Assembly: GCF_003234445.2 (NCBI RefSeq)
Contig: NZ_CP126269.1
Coordinates: 806,001 to 870,000, forward strand
Direction of reading: 5' to 3'
DNA: 64,000 bases
Origin: Curtobacterium sp. MCLR17_036
Lineage (GTDB): Bacteria; Actinomycetota; Actinomycetes; Actinomycetales; Microbacteriaceae
This document shows positions 40,805-48,947 of this stretch, piece by piece. Positions within the stretch are counted from its first letter, which is position 1, and each line of letters starts with the position of its first letter. The notes under the pieces are model-generated. The model was not told the origin of the DNA and made no database searches. It saw nothing but the letters and a program-made list of their open reading frames with translations. The translations under genes were made by a program, and so were the position numbers.

Positions 40805-41673
40805 AGTTCTCCGTGTTCACCGCCTCGACCCCCGACTGGACCCCGTCCGAAGCCGCGCAGACCCTCGCCGAGCAGGGCTGGGACGGCATCGAGTGGCGCA
40901 TCGTCGACGACCGCACCGAGGACGGCTCCTCCGGCTTCTGGGCCGGCAACCGGTCGACCTGGCAGTACACCGGCATCGCCGACCGGGTGGGGGAGATCGC
41001 CCGGATCACGGACGACGCCGGTCTCGGGTACTCCGGCATCGGCGGCTACCAGCCGGTGTCCGACCACGAGGGCACCGAGACGATGCTCCGTGTGACGTCC
41101 GAGCTCGGCGCCCGTCAGGTGCGGGTGACGATGCCGTGGTACCGACGCGAGCAGGAGCGCACGGGTGCGACGTACCCGCAGCTGTTCGACCGCACCCGCG
41201 CCGACCTCGAGTGGGCCGCCGGGCGCGCGGCCGAACTCGGTGTCAAGGCGCTCGTCGAGCTGCACCACATGACGATCACCCCCTCGGCGTCGGCAGCGCT
41301 CCGGCTCGTCGACGGCCTCGATCCGGAGCACGTCGGCGTCATCCACGACCTCGGCAACCTCGTCATCGAGGGGCAGGAGGACCACCTCGCCGCGTTCGAG
41401 CTCCTCGGCCCGTACCTCGCCCACGCGCACGTGAAGAACGCCCGCTGGGTCGACACCGGCGAGACCCGGGCCGACGGCAGCAGCACCTGGCGGAACGAGT
41501 GGGCACCGCTGCGCACCGGACAGGCCTCGGTGTCCGAGTACCTCGACGCCCTCCGCCAGGTCGGGTACGACGGCTGGGTCACGATCGAGGACTTCTCCAC
41601 CGACCTGCCGCTCGCAGCCCGCACCGCCGACAACCTGGCGTACCTGCGGTCCCTCGTGCCGGTGGCGGCATGA
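40801..41673 (+). CDS. Sugar phosphate isomerase/epimerase (TIM barrel)
   Basis: A second xylose-isomerase-like barrel of this operon, 290 residues. KFSVFTASTPDWTPSEAAQTLAEQGWDGIEWRIV is the N-terminus; KALVELHHMTITPSASAALRLV has Glu and His; HVGVIHDLGNLVIEG the next Asp; AHAHVKNARWVD the Lys/His strand; WVTIEDFSTD the last metal Glu. The start overlaps the dehydrogenase stop. Two such barrels flanking one dehydrogenase suggests stepwise handling of a keto-sugar intermediate. The precise reaction is not predictable. Confidence 0.9.
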   Translation: MKFSVFTASTPDWTPSEAAQTLAEQGWDGIEWRIVDDRTEDGSSGFWAGNRSTWQYTGIADRVGEIARITDDAGLGYSGIGGYQPVSDHEGTETMLRVTSELGARQVRVTMPWYRREQERTGATYPQLFDRTRADLEWAAGRAAELGVKALVELHHMTITPSASAALRLVDGLDPEHVGVIHDLGNLVIEGQEDHLAAFELLGPYLAHAHVKNARWVDTGETRADGSSTWRNEWAPLRTGQASVSEYLDALRQVGYDGWVTIEDFSTDLPLAARTADNLAYLRSLVPVAA

Positions 41674-43007
41674 CCGACCGCCGCCCGGGCATCGTCCACC
41701 TGGGGGTGGGAGCGTTCGCGCGCGCTCACCTCGCCTGGTACACCGCCCATGCCACGGGGGAGCCGTGGGGCATCACCGCCTTCACCGGCCGCTCGGCAAC
41801 GGTGGCGGACGCCCTGGGCGCCCAGGAATGCCGCTACACGCTCGTCACCCGCGCCGCCTCGGGCGACGAGGCCGAGGTGGTCGACACGATCGTGGCCGCC
41901 CACCCGGGCAGCGACGAGGCGGCCTGGAGGCACGCGGTCGCGTCCCCGGAGACGACCGTCGTCACGCTGACGGTCACCGAGCAGGGCTACCGGTCCGGGT
42001 CCGACGTCCCCGCCCGGCTGGCCGCGGGGCTCGACGCCCGGCGTGCCGCCGGGGCGGGGCGCATCGCGCTGGTCAGCCTCGACAACCTGACCCACAACGG
42101 CGACGTCCTCCGTGACGCGGTGGCGTCCGCCGTGTCCGACCCTGCGCTGCAGGACTGGATCGACGCGAACGTCGCGTTCCCCTCGTCGATGGTCGACCGG
42201 ATCACCCCGGCCACGACCGACGTCGACGTGACGGCGCTGGCGGAGCTCCCCGGTGCGCTCGACGGCGACCGGGTGCCCGTGGTGACCGAGCCGTTCGCCG
42301 AGTGGGTCCTCGAGGACGGCTTCGCAGGGCTCGACCGCCCGGCCTGGGAGACCGCCGGCGTGCGCATCGTCGACGACGTCACCCCGTTCGAGCAGCGGAA
42401 GCTCTGGCTGCTCAACGGGTCGCACTCGCTGCTCGCGTACCTCGGCCTGCTGCGCGGACACGACACCGTCGCCGCCGCGATCGACGACCCGACCTGCCGC
42501 ACCGCCGTCGAGGAGCTGTGGGACGAGGCCGCGGCCGAGCTCCCGCTGCCCGGCCCCGAGGTCGACGCGGCCCGGACGGCCCTGGTCGAGCGGTTCCGCA
42601 ACCCGCGCATCCGGCACACCCTCCGGCAGATCGCGTCCGGCGGGTCGCAGAAGCTGCCCGTCCGGGTCGTCGACGTGCTCCGCCACCGGCTCGCCCGTGA
42701 CCCGTCCGCCGGCATCGGACCCGGCGCCGCGACGGCGCTCGCCGCGTGGTGGCTCCACGTCACCACGCAGCCCGACCTCGTGGACGACGCCGGAGCGCCC
42801 GGGGCAGACTCGGACGTGCACGACGTCCTGCGCGTCGTCGCCCCCGACCTCGACACCACCCCCGTGGTCGCCGCGATCACCGCGGCGGCCGACCGCATCC
42901 GGGCCGCGGGCACCGGAGCGCGCGACCGCATCCGGGCCACGAGCACCGCATCCGCATCCGCGACCGCGACCGACCGCACGAGCACCGACGAAGGAGTCAC
43001 CGCATGA
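41670..43007 (+). CDS. uxuB: Mannitol dehydrogenase family protein, likely fructuronate reductase
   Basis: A 445-residue long-chain dehydrogenase of the mannitol dehydrogenase/UxuB/UxaB family, reducing D-fructuronate to D-mannonate with [22 protein letters not shown] is the N-terminal nucleotide-binding motif, VTEQGYR and [11 protein letters not shown] are conserved, and [16 protein letters not shown] contains the catalytic lysine and the Asn/His pair. The last 50 residues are Ala/Asp/Thr/Arg-rich and degenerate ([20 protein letters not shown]), beyond the usual end. ATGA overlaps join it to both neighbours. Assignment to fructuronate rather than mannitol rests on its placement between uxaC-type chemistry and the mannonate dehydratase. 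Confidence 0.88.
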   Translation: MTDRRPGIVHLGVGAFARAHLAWYTAHATGEPWGITAFTGRSATVADALGAQECRYTLVTRAASGDEAEVVDTIVAAHPGSDEAAWRHAVASPETTVVTLTVTEQGYRSGSDVPARLAAGLDARRAAGAGRIALVSLDNLTHNGDVLRDAVASAVSDPALQDWIDANVAFPSSMVDRITPATTDVDVTALAELPGALDGDRVPVVTEPFAEWVLEDGFAGLDRPAWETAGVRIVDDVTPFEQRKLWLLNGSHSLLAYLGLLRGHDTVAAAIDDPTCRTAVEELWDEAAAELPLPGPEVDAARTALVERFRNPRIRHTLRQIASGGSQKLPVRVVDVLRHRLARDPSAGIGPGAATALAAWWLHVTTQPDLVDDAGAPGADSDVHDVLRVVAPDLDTTPVVAAITAAADRIRAAGTGARDRIRATSTASASATATDRTSTDEGVTA

Positions 43008-44356
43008 CCGACACCACCACGAACCCCGCGGCCCCGGTGCCGGGCGCGACCGACGCCGGCGCCGCGACCGACCCGACCGCCGGGCGTCCGGACACGTGGG
43101 CCTCGGCGGACCGCGGGCAGCTCATCGACCGTGCCGAGGTCATCGTCACGAGCCCGAACCGCAACTTCGTGACGCTGAAGATCACCACCGCCGACGGCGT
43201 CACCGGCCTCGGCGACGCGACGCTGAACGGCCGCGAGCTCGCCGTCTCCGCGTACCTGTCCGAGCACGTCGTCCCGCTGCTCGTCGGCCGCGACGCCAGC
43301 CGCATCGAGGACGCCTGGCAGTTCCTGTACCGCTCGTCGTACTGGCGCCGCGGGCCCGTCACCATGGCGGCGATCGCCGCGGTCGACATGGCGCTCTGGG
43401 ACATCAAGGCGAAGGTCGCCGGGATGCCGCTGTACCAGCTGCTCGGTGGCGCCTCGCGCACCGGGCTGATGGCGTACGGGCACGCCTCCGGCAAGGAACT
43501 GCCCGAGCTGTTCGACTCGATCCGCGAGCACCAGGAAGAGGGCTACCACTCGATCCGCGTGCAGACCGGTGTCCCCGGCCTCGAGAGCATCTACGGCATC
43601 GCGTCGAACAAGACCACGTCGGGCAACGAGGGTGTCCGCTACGACTTCGAGCCGGCCCAGCGCGGCGCGTTCCCCGCCATGGAGGACTGGGACACCCGCG
43701 CCTACCTGCGCCACGTGCCCACCGTGTTCGAGGCCGTCCGCAACGAGTTCGGCCCCGAACTGCCGCTGCTGCACGACGGCCACCACCGGATGACCCCGCT
43801 GCAGGCCGCCAAGCTCGGCAAGTCGCTCGAGCCGTACGACCTGTTCTGGCTCGAGGACTGCACCCCGGCCGAGAACCAGGAGGCCCTCAAGCTCGTCCGG
43901 CAGCACACCACGACGCCGCTCGCGATCGGCGAGGTCTTCAACACCATCTGGGACTTCAAGGACATCATCCGCGACCAGCTCATCGACTACGTCCGCGGCG
44001 CCGTCACGCACATGGGCGGCATCTCCCCGCTGAAGAAGACCATGGACTACGCCGCGCTGTACCAGGTCAAGTCCGGGTTCCACGGTCCGACCGACATCTC
44101 ACCGGTGGGCCTCGCGGCGCAGATGCACCTCGGGCTGGCGATCCACAACTTCGGCATCCAGGAGTACATGCAGCACGGACCGCAGACGAACCAGGTGTTC
44201 CGGCAGACGTTCACCTTCACCGACGGGTTGCTGCACCCGGGCGACGAGCCGGGCCTCGGGGTCTCGCTCGACATCGACGAGGCCGGCAAGTACCCGTACG
44301 AGCAGGCGTACCTGCCGTTCAACCGCCTCGCCGACGGCACCGTCCACGACTGGTAG
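43004..44356 (+). CDS. manD: D-mannonate dehydratase, ManD/RspA type (enolase superfamily)
   Basis: Dehydrates D-mannonate to 2-keto-3-deoxygluconate, the step after fructuronate reduction. It belongs to the enolase superfamily, unrelated in fold to Uxu[74 protein letters not shown] and [12 protein letters not shown] (with the catalytic Tyr region) are close to the ManD consensus; [11 protein letters not shown] carries the His base; [24 protein letters not shown] and HFG-type [11 protein letters not shown] complete the metal and acid sites. A 35-residue Thr/Ala-rich extension precedes the domain. It is the last gene of the glucuronate operon; KDG kinase and aldolase are not in this window. 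Confidence 0.93.
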   Translation: MTDTTTNPAAPVPGATDAGAATDPTAGRPDTWASADRGQLIDRAEVIVTSPNRNFVTLKITTADGVTGLGDATLNGRELAVSAYLSEHVVPLLVGRDASRIEDAWQFLYRSSYWRRGPVTMAAIAAVDMALWDIKAKVAGMPLYQLLGGASRTGLMAYGHASGKELPELFDSIREHQEEGYHSIRVQTGVPGLESIYGIASNKTTSGNEGVRYDFEPAQRGAFPAMEDWDTRAYLRHVPTVFEAVRNEFGPELPLLHDGHHRMTPLQAAKLGKSLEPYDLFWLEDCTPAENQEALKLVRQHTTTPLAIGEVFNTIWDFKDIIRDQLIDYVRGAVTHMGGISPLKKTMDYAALYQVKSGFHGPTDISPVGLAAQMHLGLAIHNFGIQEYMQHGPQTNQVFRQTFTFTDGLLHPGDEPGLGVSLDIDEAGKYPYEQAYLPFNRLADGTVHDW

Positions 44357-44373
44357 CGGGCAAGCTGGACCGC

Positions 44374-45303
44374 ATGGGGTTCGCGGACGAGGCGAGGGCA
44401 CTGCTCCTCGTCGCGCCCGCGGACTTCGTCGCCGAGCGGTCGGCGCGGCAGCGGTCGGTCCGCACGGAGGACCGCGACCTCGCCACGGCGATCGGCGGAC
44501 TCCGCAAGCCCGCGCCCGCCGCGTGGGTCATCGACCTGCTCGCCGCCGACGGCGCGCTCGACGACGCGGTCGACCTCGGGCCGGCGCTCCGGAAGGCGCA
44601 GGCCGACGCGGACCCCGACGTCATCCGGACGCTCCGACGGCAGCGGACCGAGGTCGTCGACGCGCTCGCCCGGGCCGGGGCGGACCTCGCCGCGGACGCC
44701 GGGCACCCCGTCACGCCGGCGGTGCTCGCCCAGGTCCGCGCGACGATCGAGGCGGCGATGGCCGACCCGCACGCGGGCGCGGCCGTCCGCTCGGGGCTGC
44801 TCATCGCGCCGCTGGAGAGCGTGGGGTTCGACGCGGTCGACCTCGACGGGGTGCTCGCGGATCCGGACGCGGTGCCGGACGCCTGGTCCGGCAGCGATGC
44901 CCCACCCATCCCGATCGCCAGCGCGAGGGGTGCGCGGAAGGGGAGTCGTGCCTCACGGCAGTCGCGGTCGGGGCAGCGGGACCGACCGGAGCCGGACGGT
45001 CCCGAGGTCGACGAGCCGCAGCCCGAGCCGGAGCGCGACCTCGCCGCGGAGCGGAAGGCTGCGCGCCGGGCGGAGACGGCGGCGCGGACCGACTCGCGCG
45101 ACGCCGACGCGGCACTCGACGCGGCGTCGGAGGAGCTCGATGCCGCCGAGGACCGCCGCGCCGAGCTGCGGCACGAACTCGAGCGGGCCGAGGCCGAGGT
45201 CGAACGCCTCGGACAGGCGCGCGACGACGCCGAGGCCGCGAGCGACCGTGCCCGCGAGGTGCTCGCGGCGGCCCAGGAGCACCGTCGGACCCTCGGCCGC
45301 TGA
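44374..45303 (+). CDS. Hypothetical protein with C-terminal coiled coil
   Basis: A 309-residue soluble protein that I do not assign to a family. The N-terminal half (1-170) is helical, Ala/Asp-rich, with GGLRKPAPAAWVIDLLA and VTPAVLAQVRATIEAAMADP. A linker (about 175-225) is rich in Pro, Glu, Ser and Arg. The C-terminal 85 residues (RDLAAERKAARRAETAARTD to the end) form a long Ala/Glu/Arg heptad region that should be a coiled coil. It begins 17 bases after manD and could be cotranscribed, but CAAGCT seven bases before the ATG may allow its own leaderless start. Function unknown. Confidence 0.75.
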   Translation: MGFADEARALLLVAPADFVAERSARQRSVRTEDRDLATAIGGLRKPAPAAWVIDLLAADGALDDAVDLGPALRKAQADADPDVIRTLRRQRTEVVDALARAGADLAADAGHPVTPAVLAQVRATIEAAMADPHAGAAVRSGLLIAPLESVGFDAVDLDGVLADPDAVPDAWSGSDAPPIPIASARGARKGSRASRQSRSGQRDRPEPDGPEVDEPQPEPERDLAAERKAARRAETAARTDSRDADAALDAASEELDAAEDRRAELRHELERAEAEVERLGQARDDAEAASDRAREVLAAAQEHRRTLGR

Positions 45304-45304
45304 C

Positions 45305-45422
45305 CGTTCCGTCCCATCGCACGCGCTGTAGGAAGCTGTTCCGCGCGTCGGCAGGCGGAAGGAACGGCTTCCGACGCGCGGAACGTCTCACCACGCGCGG
45401 AACAGCTCCGTACGCGCGGAAC
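45305..45422 (-). repeat. Dispersed intergenic repeat, family A, copy 2 (inverted)
   Basis: On the reverse strand it reads GTTCCGCGCGT three times, with 8-base spacers, then GTTCCTTCCG, a GACGCGCGGAAC segment that is an inverted copy of the unit, and the tail ATGGGACGGAACG. It is exactly 118 bases, the same length as copy 1 at 20743-20860. The remaining part of the 401-base gap 45304-45704 holds a promoter and a leader, described separately. Confidence 0.85.
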
Positions 45423-45462
45423 CGCCCCGCCCGCCCAGATCGTTACGCAACAGTTGTCGTTC

Positions 45463-45492
45463 TTGACGGACTGCGTTGGAGCGGTCTAATCT
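45463..45492 (+). promoter_or_regulatory. Promoter of the polyol-permease gene
   Basis: -35 TTGACG (45463-45468), 18-base spacer, -10 TAATCT (45487-45492); this is the best vegetative promoter in the window. GCAACAGTTG just upstream (near 45447-45456) contains the palindrome CAACAGTTG, a possible operator. Confidence 0.8.
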
Positions 45493-45498
45493 CGGGCA

Positions 45499-45704
45499 CC
45501 ATGCTTCGGGCCGGCGATGGTCCGCCGGGAGCCGCCCTCGACAGCAGCACGGGGCACCCCGGGTACAGGACTCGCATCATCGCCGACGCAACACCCTGCC
45601 CGCAGCCACTGCGCGGGCAGGGTGTTGCGAGGCGCGCGGCGCACCCCGGAGACATGCCGCGATGCCGGGTCGAGCACTCCGGGGCCCTCCAGGAGAGACG
45701 ACAC
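45499..45704 (+). promoter_or_regulatory. Structured 5' leader, about 205 bases
   Basis: Three stems follow one another: CGGCGATG (45512-45519) with CATCGCCG (45578-45585); a perfect 17-base stem, 45587-45603 with 45613-45629, loop AGCCACTGC; and CCCCGGAG (45644-45651) with CTCCGGGG (45677-45684). GCACCCCGG occurs at both the first and third stem, so CTCCGGGG has two possible partners. AGGAGA precedes the ATG. It looks like an attenuator or riboswitch-type leader; I recognise no known class. Confidence 0.6.
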
Positions 45705-47087
45705 ATGTCGGAACCCCGCACCACCCGCACCAGCACCCTCACGCCGCCGAACGGCGTGACCGCAACCGAGTCCGGCACCGCCGCGCCACCGTCAGCAGCA
45801 GCAGCACCCGCCCGCCAGGGACTCCTCGCCCGCCTCGGCATCCCGCACCCGCTGCGCTGGGGCTTCCTCGGCGTCCTCGTCTTCATGACCGGCGACGGCA
45901 TCGAGTCGAACTTCATCGCGCCGCACATCGCAGGGACCCTCGGATCCGGCGGCTCCGACAGTGCCGCGATGGTGATCGGCCTGTACGGCGTCGCGGTCCT
46001 CGTCGCGTCGTACGCCGCCGGCGTGCTGTCGGAGCTCTGGGGTCCGCGCCGGGTGATGACCGTCGGCGCCGTGCTCTGGGTCGTGTTCCAGGTCGCGTTC
46101 CTCGCGGCGCTGTCCACCGGGTCGGTCGGACTGATCGCGCTGACGTACTTCCTGCGCGGGCTCGGCTTCCCGTTGTTCGCGTTCTCGTTCCTCTGCTGGG
46201 TGAACCACACGGTCGCCCGCGAGCGGAACGCCACCGCCGTCGGTTGGTTCTACGTCGTGTTCACGGGCGGTCTGCCGACGCTCGGCTCGCTCATCGCGAT
46301 CGGCTCGATCCCGGCGTTCGGCGGCGGTCAGCGGGGCGAGACGGGCTCGATGGCGCTGTCGCTCCTGTTCGTCGCGGCCGGCTGGGCGATCGTCCGGTTC
46401 GGTGTCCACGAGCCGACCGGCCTCGGCCGGATCGCGCCGCGCTCGCTCTCCGCCGCCCGGGTGCTCGCCAGCGGCATCGAGGTCTGCGTCAAGCGACCGA
46501 AGGTCCTGCTCGCCGTGCTCATCCGGCTCGTGAACACGGCACCGGAGTTCGGCATGTTCGTGATCATGCCAACGGTGATCGGCACGGAACTCGGCTGGGG
46601 ACAGTCGAAGTGGCTCACGATGACCGTCATCGTCTACGCCGGCAACATCCTGTTCAACGCGTTCTTCGGCGCCCTCGGCGACCGCATCGGCTGGATCCGC
46701 ACCGTCAAGTGGTTCGGCATCGCGGCCTCGGCCGTCGGGCTGCTCGCCTGGTGGTACGTGCCGCACCTCGTGCCTGCCGGGTCGGAGTGGGGCTTCTGGC
46801 TCGCCACGGCGGCGGGCACCGTGTTCGGCATCATGCTCGCCGGCTTCACGCCGATGGGCGCCATCGTCCCCGCCTTCGCCGGCGAGGACCGCCGCGGCGC
46901 CGCGATGGCCATGTACGCCACGGCGGCCGGGGGAGCGACCTTCCTCGGCAACGCCGTCGTCAGCGCCGTGCTGCCGTGGGGCGGCGCCGCGGGCGTCGTG
47001 TGGACGTTCGTCGGTCTCTACGTCGTCGCCTTCGTCGTGCTGTCGTTCCTCAAGGTGCCGGAGCGGGCGGTCGCGGCCGGCCACTGA
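45705..47087 (+). CDS. MFS transporter, polyol permease (RbtT/DalT/CsbX) type
   Basis: A 460-residue transporter with about twelve membrane segments after a 40-residue Thr/Ala-rich N-terminus. PLRWGFLGVLVFMTGDGIESNFIAPHI, YAAGVLSELWGPRRVMTVGAVLWVVFQVAFL and FLRGLGFPLFAFSFLCWVNH are typical of the polyol permease family that carries ribitol or D-arabinitol; CsbX belongs to the same group. ATG 45705 has AGGAGA nine bases upstream. It has a strong own promoter, a possible operator and a long structured leader, and ends with a perfect 19-base hairpin, so it is a separate unit. A polyol substrate would fit the polyol dehydrogenase at 18144, although the genes are far apart. Confidence 0.88.
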   Translation: MSEPRTTRTSTLTPPNGVTATESGTAAPPSAAAAPARQGLLARLGIPHPLRWGFLGVLVFMTGDGIESNFIAPHIAGTLGSGGSDSAAMVIGLYGVAVLVASYAAGVLSELWGPRRVMTVGAVLWVVFQVAFLAALSTGSVGLIALTYFLRGLGFPLFAFSFLCWVNHTVARERNATAVGWFYVVFTGGLPTLGSLIAIGSIPAFGGGQRGETGSMALSLLFVAAGWAIVRFGVHEPTGLGRIAPRSLSAARVLASGIEVCVKRPKVLLAVLIRLVNTAPEFGMFVIMPTVIGTELGWGQSKWLTMTVIVYAGNILFNAFFGALGDRIGWIRTVKWFGIAASAVGLLAWWYVPHLVPAGSEWGFWLATAAGTVFGIMLAGFTPMGAIVPAFAGEDRRGAAMAMYATAAGGATFLGNAVVSAVLPWGGAAGVVWTFVGLYVVAFVVLSFLKVPERAVAAGH

Positions 47088-47111
47088 CGGATCGGGGCGG
47101 TACCGACCGAG

Positions 47112-47153
47112 GGACGGGAGGCCCGTGGCGACCCCGCCACGGGCCTCCCGTCC
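47112..47153 (+). terminator. Hairpin terminator, GACGGGAGGC family
   Basis: A perfect 19-base stem, 47112-47130 (GGACGGGAGGCCCGTGGCG) with 47135-47153, loop ACCC, 24 bases after the permease stop. No U-tract. Confidence 0.88.
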
Positions 47154-47203
47154 GTCTCCCGGTCACCGGCAGGACGCGGTGCGACACGCCCGGAGCGTCC
47201 TGC

Positions 47204-47376
47204 TAGACTCAGGGATTGACTTCGGCGAGGGCCGCGCAAGCGGCCGTGATCGACGCGGTGGGAGACCCGGCCCAGCCCAGGGAACGTTCCTCACGCGTGC
47301 ACGCGTTCGAGTTGCAACACCACAGACCCCCACGATGCCGGACCGCCGGTGTCGACCCCCGAGACCAGGAGGCACC
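47204..47376 (+). promoter_or_regulatory. Promoter and leader of rplY
   Basis: -10 TAGACT at 47204-47209, with a poor -35 (TGCGAC near 47180). The transcript would have a leader of about 160 bases. It contains GGCCGC-GCAA-GCGGCC at 47230-47245, a six-base stem with a GNRA loop, and ACGCGTGCACGCGT. Feedback control by the ribosomal protein is possible. AGGAGG precedes the ATG at 47377. Confidence 0.6.
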
Positions 47377-48006
47377 ATGGCCGACTACACCAAGCTCGCA
47401 GCGGACGTCCGCACCAAGTTCGGCAAGGGTGCTGCGCGCAAGCTCCGCGCCGCCGACAAGATCCCCGCCGTCGTCTACGGCCACGGCACCGAGCCGAAGC
47501 ACATCTCGCTGCCCGGCCACGAGACCATGCTGCTCGTCCGTACCGCGAACGCGGTCGTCGACCTCGACATCGAGGGCACCGCGCAGCTCGCCCTCGTCAA
47601 GGACGTCCAGCGTGACCCGGTGCGCCAGATCATCGAGCACATCGACCTCGTGGTCCTGCGCCGCGGCGAGAAGGTCACGGTCGACGTGCCCGTCGTGGTC
47701 GAGGGCGAGTCCTTCTCCGGCACCATCCACGTGCAGGACCTCAACACGGTCTCGCTGCTCGTGCTCGCCACGGACATCCCGGAGCACGTCACCGTGGACG
47801 TCGAGGGCCTCGAGGACGGCGCGCAGATCACCGCCGCCCAGCTCGAACTCCCCGAGGGCGCCGAGCTCGAGACCGACGGCGAGGCGCTCGTCGTCCAGAT
47901 CGTCACCCCGCGCGGCACCGCCGACGACGACGCCGCCGACGAGGCCTCGGCCGAGGCCGGCGCCGAAGCCGGTGCCGAGGGCGGCTCCGAGCCGGTCTCC
48001 GAGTAA
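47377..48006 (+). CDS. rplY: Ribosomal protein bL25, CTC form
   Basis: Large-subunit protein that binds 5S rRNA. At 209 residues it is the long CTC/TL5 form with a second beta domain. TKFGKGAARKLRAADKIPAVVYGHGTEPKHISLPG is the RNA-binding start, DVQRDPVRQIIEHIDLVVL the diagnostic middle, VTVDVPVVVEGE the C-terminal domain entry. The tail (from about 188) is acidic and Ala/Glu-rich. It is followed by pth at 45 bases, as in many actinobacteria. It resumes the glmU-prs-rplY-pth order after an interruption of some 23 kb. Confidence 0.96.
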   Translation: MADYTKLAADVRTKFGKGAARKLRAADKIPAVVYGHGTEPKHISLPGHETMLLVRTANAVVDLDIEGTAQLALVKDVQRDPVRQIIEHIDLVVLRRGEKVTVDVPVVVEGESFSGTIHVQDLNTVSLLVLATDIPEHVTVDVEGLEDGAQITAAQLELPEGAELETDGEALVVQIVTPRGTADDDAADEASAEAGAEAGAEGGSEPVSE

Positions 48007-48051
48007 CACCCACCTCGTGGGCATCTGGTCGACGCTGATGGCGCAGAGCTG

Positions 48052-48636
48052 ATGACGGGCGAGACGCTCGTCGTGGTCGGGCTCGGGAACCCTGGGCCCG
48101 GCTACGCCGGCAACCGCCACAACGTCGGCCAGATGGTCCTCGACGAACTCGCGTCCCGCATGGGAGCGACGTTCAAGAAGCACAAGACGCCGAACCAGGT
48201 CGCCGAGGGGCGCCTGGTGCCCGGCGGCACGCGACTCGTGCTGGCGAAGCCAGCGTCGTTCATGAACACCTCGGGCGGTCCGGTCTCCTCGGTGCTCGGG
48301 TTCTACAGCGCCACCCCGGCCGACCTCGTCGTCGTGCACGACGAGCTCGACCTGCCGTTCGACACCGTCCGTCTCAAGGGCAGCGGCGGGCACGGCGGGC
48401 ACAACGGCCTGCGGGACATCATCAAGGCCACCGGCACGAACGAGTTCACCCGCGTGCGGGTCGGCATCGGTCGGCCGCCCGGTCGGCAGGACCCCGCCGA
48501 CTACGTGCTGCGCGACTTCGCCGCAGCCGAGAAGAAGACCCTGCCGATCCTGCTGGCGGACGCCGCGGACGCGGTCGAGGCGATCGCCGAGGTCGGCCTG
48601 CTCGCCGCGCAGCAGCGCGTGCACGCTCCGTCCTGA
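48052..48636 (+). CDS. pth: Peptidyl-tRNA hydrolase
   Basis: Releases tRNA from prematurely dropped peptidyl-tRNA. A 194-residue protein with VVGLGNPGPGYAGNRHNVGQMVLDELA containing the catalytic His of NRHNVG, KPASFMNTSGGPVSSVLGFY, VVVHDELDLPFDTVRLKGSGGHGGHNGLRDI with the conserved Asp and His, and RVRVGIGRPPGRQDPADYVL. The ATG at 48052 directly follows a short untranslatable stretch with a TGA, so no longer start is possible close by. Its stop shares one base with the next small gene (TGATG). Confidence 0.96.
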   Translation: MTGETLVVVGLGNPGPGYAGNRHNVGQMVLDELASRMGATFKKHKTPNQVAEGRLVPGGTRLVLAKPASFMNTSGGPVSSVLGFYSATPADLVVVHDELDLPFDTVRLKGSGGHGGHNGLRDIIKATGTNEFTRVRVGIGRPPGRQDPADYVLRDFAAAEKKTLPILLADAADAVEAIAEVGLLAAQQRVHAPS

Positions 48637-48827
48637 TGCCCGGCGTGGGCGCCGTCCTGCTGGCCGCCACCACCCCGGTGCAGGCGATCGCGCTCGTCGT
48701 CGTGGTCGTCATCGGGATGACGTTCGCCGTCGGGGTGCGCCTCCTGGTGTGGCGGTCCCGGCGACAGCAGGACGACCACACCACCACGCCCCAGCAGCCG
48801 GACGACCTCGAGCCCGGCGACCGCTGA
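48636..48827 (+). CDS. Small single-span membrane protein
   Basis: A 63-residue protein with one strongly hydrophobic segment (about 12-36) and a polar, Gln/Asp/Thr-rich C-terminal tail starting with WRSRRQQ, so the tail is likely cytoplasmic by the positive-inside rule. It is joined to pth by a TGATG overlap, which supports its being translated. No family recognised. Confidence 0.7.
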   Translation: MPGVGAVLLAATTPVQAIALVVVVVIGMTFAVGVRLLVWRSRRQQDDHTTTPQQPDDLEPGDR

Positions 48828-48947
48828 CCGCTGACCCGCTCGCGCGACGGTCCTGGTCCGTCCCCGAACTGGGGGACCACCGGCGTACCCCGCGCCGGTA
48901 GGTTCGCCGTCGGGGCGGTCGCCCCGCGACGAGGACCGGGGGTACCG

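Noticed and set aside
45505..45585. Fluoride-riboswitch-like GGCGATGGTCCGCC
   Set aside because: The downstream UGAUG and CUAC parts and the pseudoknot partner are missing, and the gene is not a fluoride channel or related protein.
45643..45662. B12-box-like CCCGGAGACATGCC in the permease leader
   Set aside because: The rest of the cobalamin riboswitch core is absent, and the segment is better explained as the start of the third stem; polyol transport also has no link to B12.
24216..47203. Integrative element or prophage
   Set aside because: No integrase, recombinase, tRNA-end duplication or phage gene is present; it is better described as an accessory region of chromosomal type.
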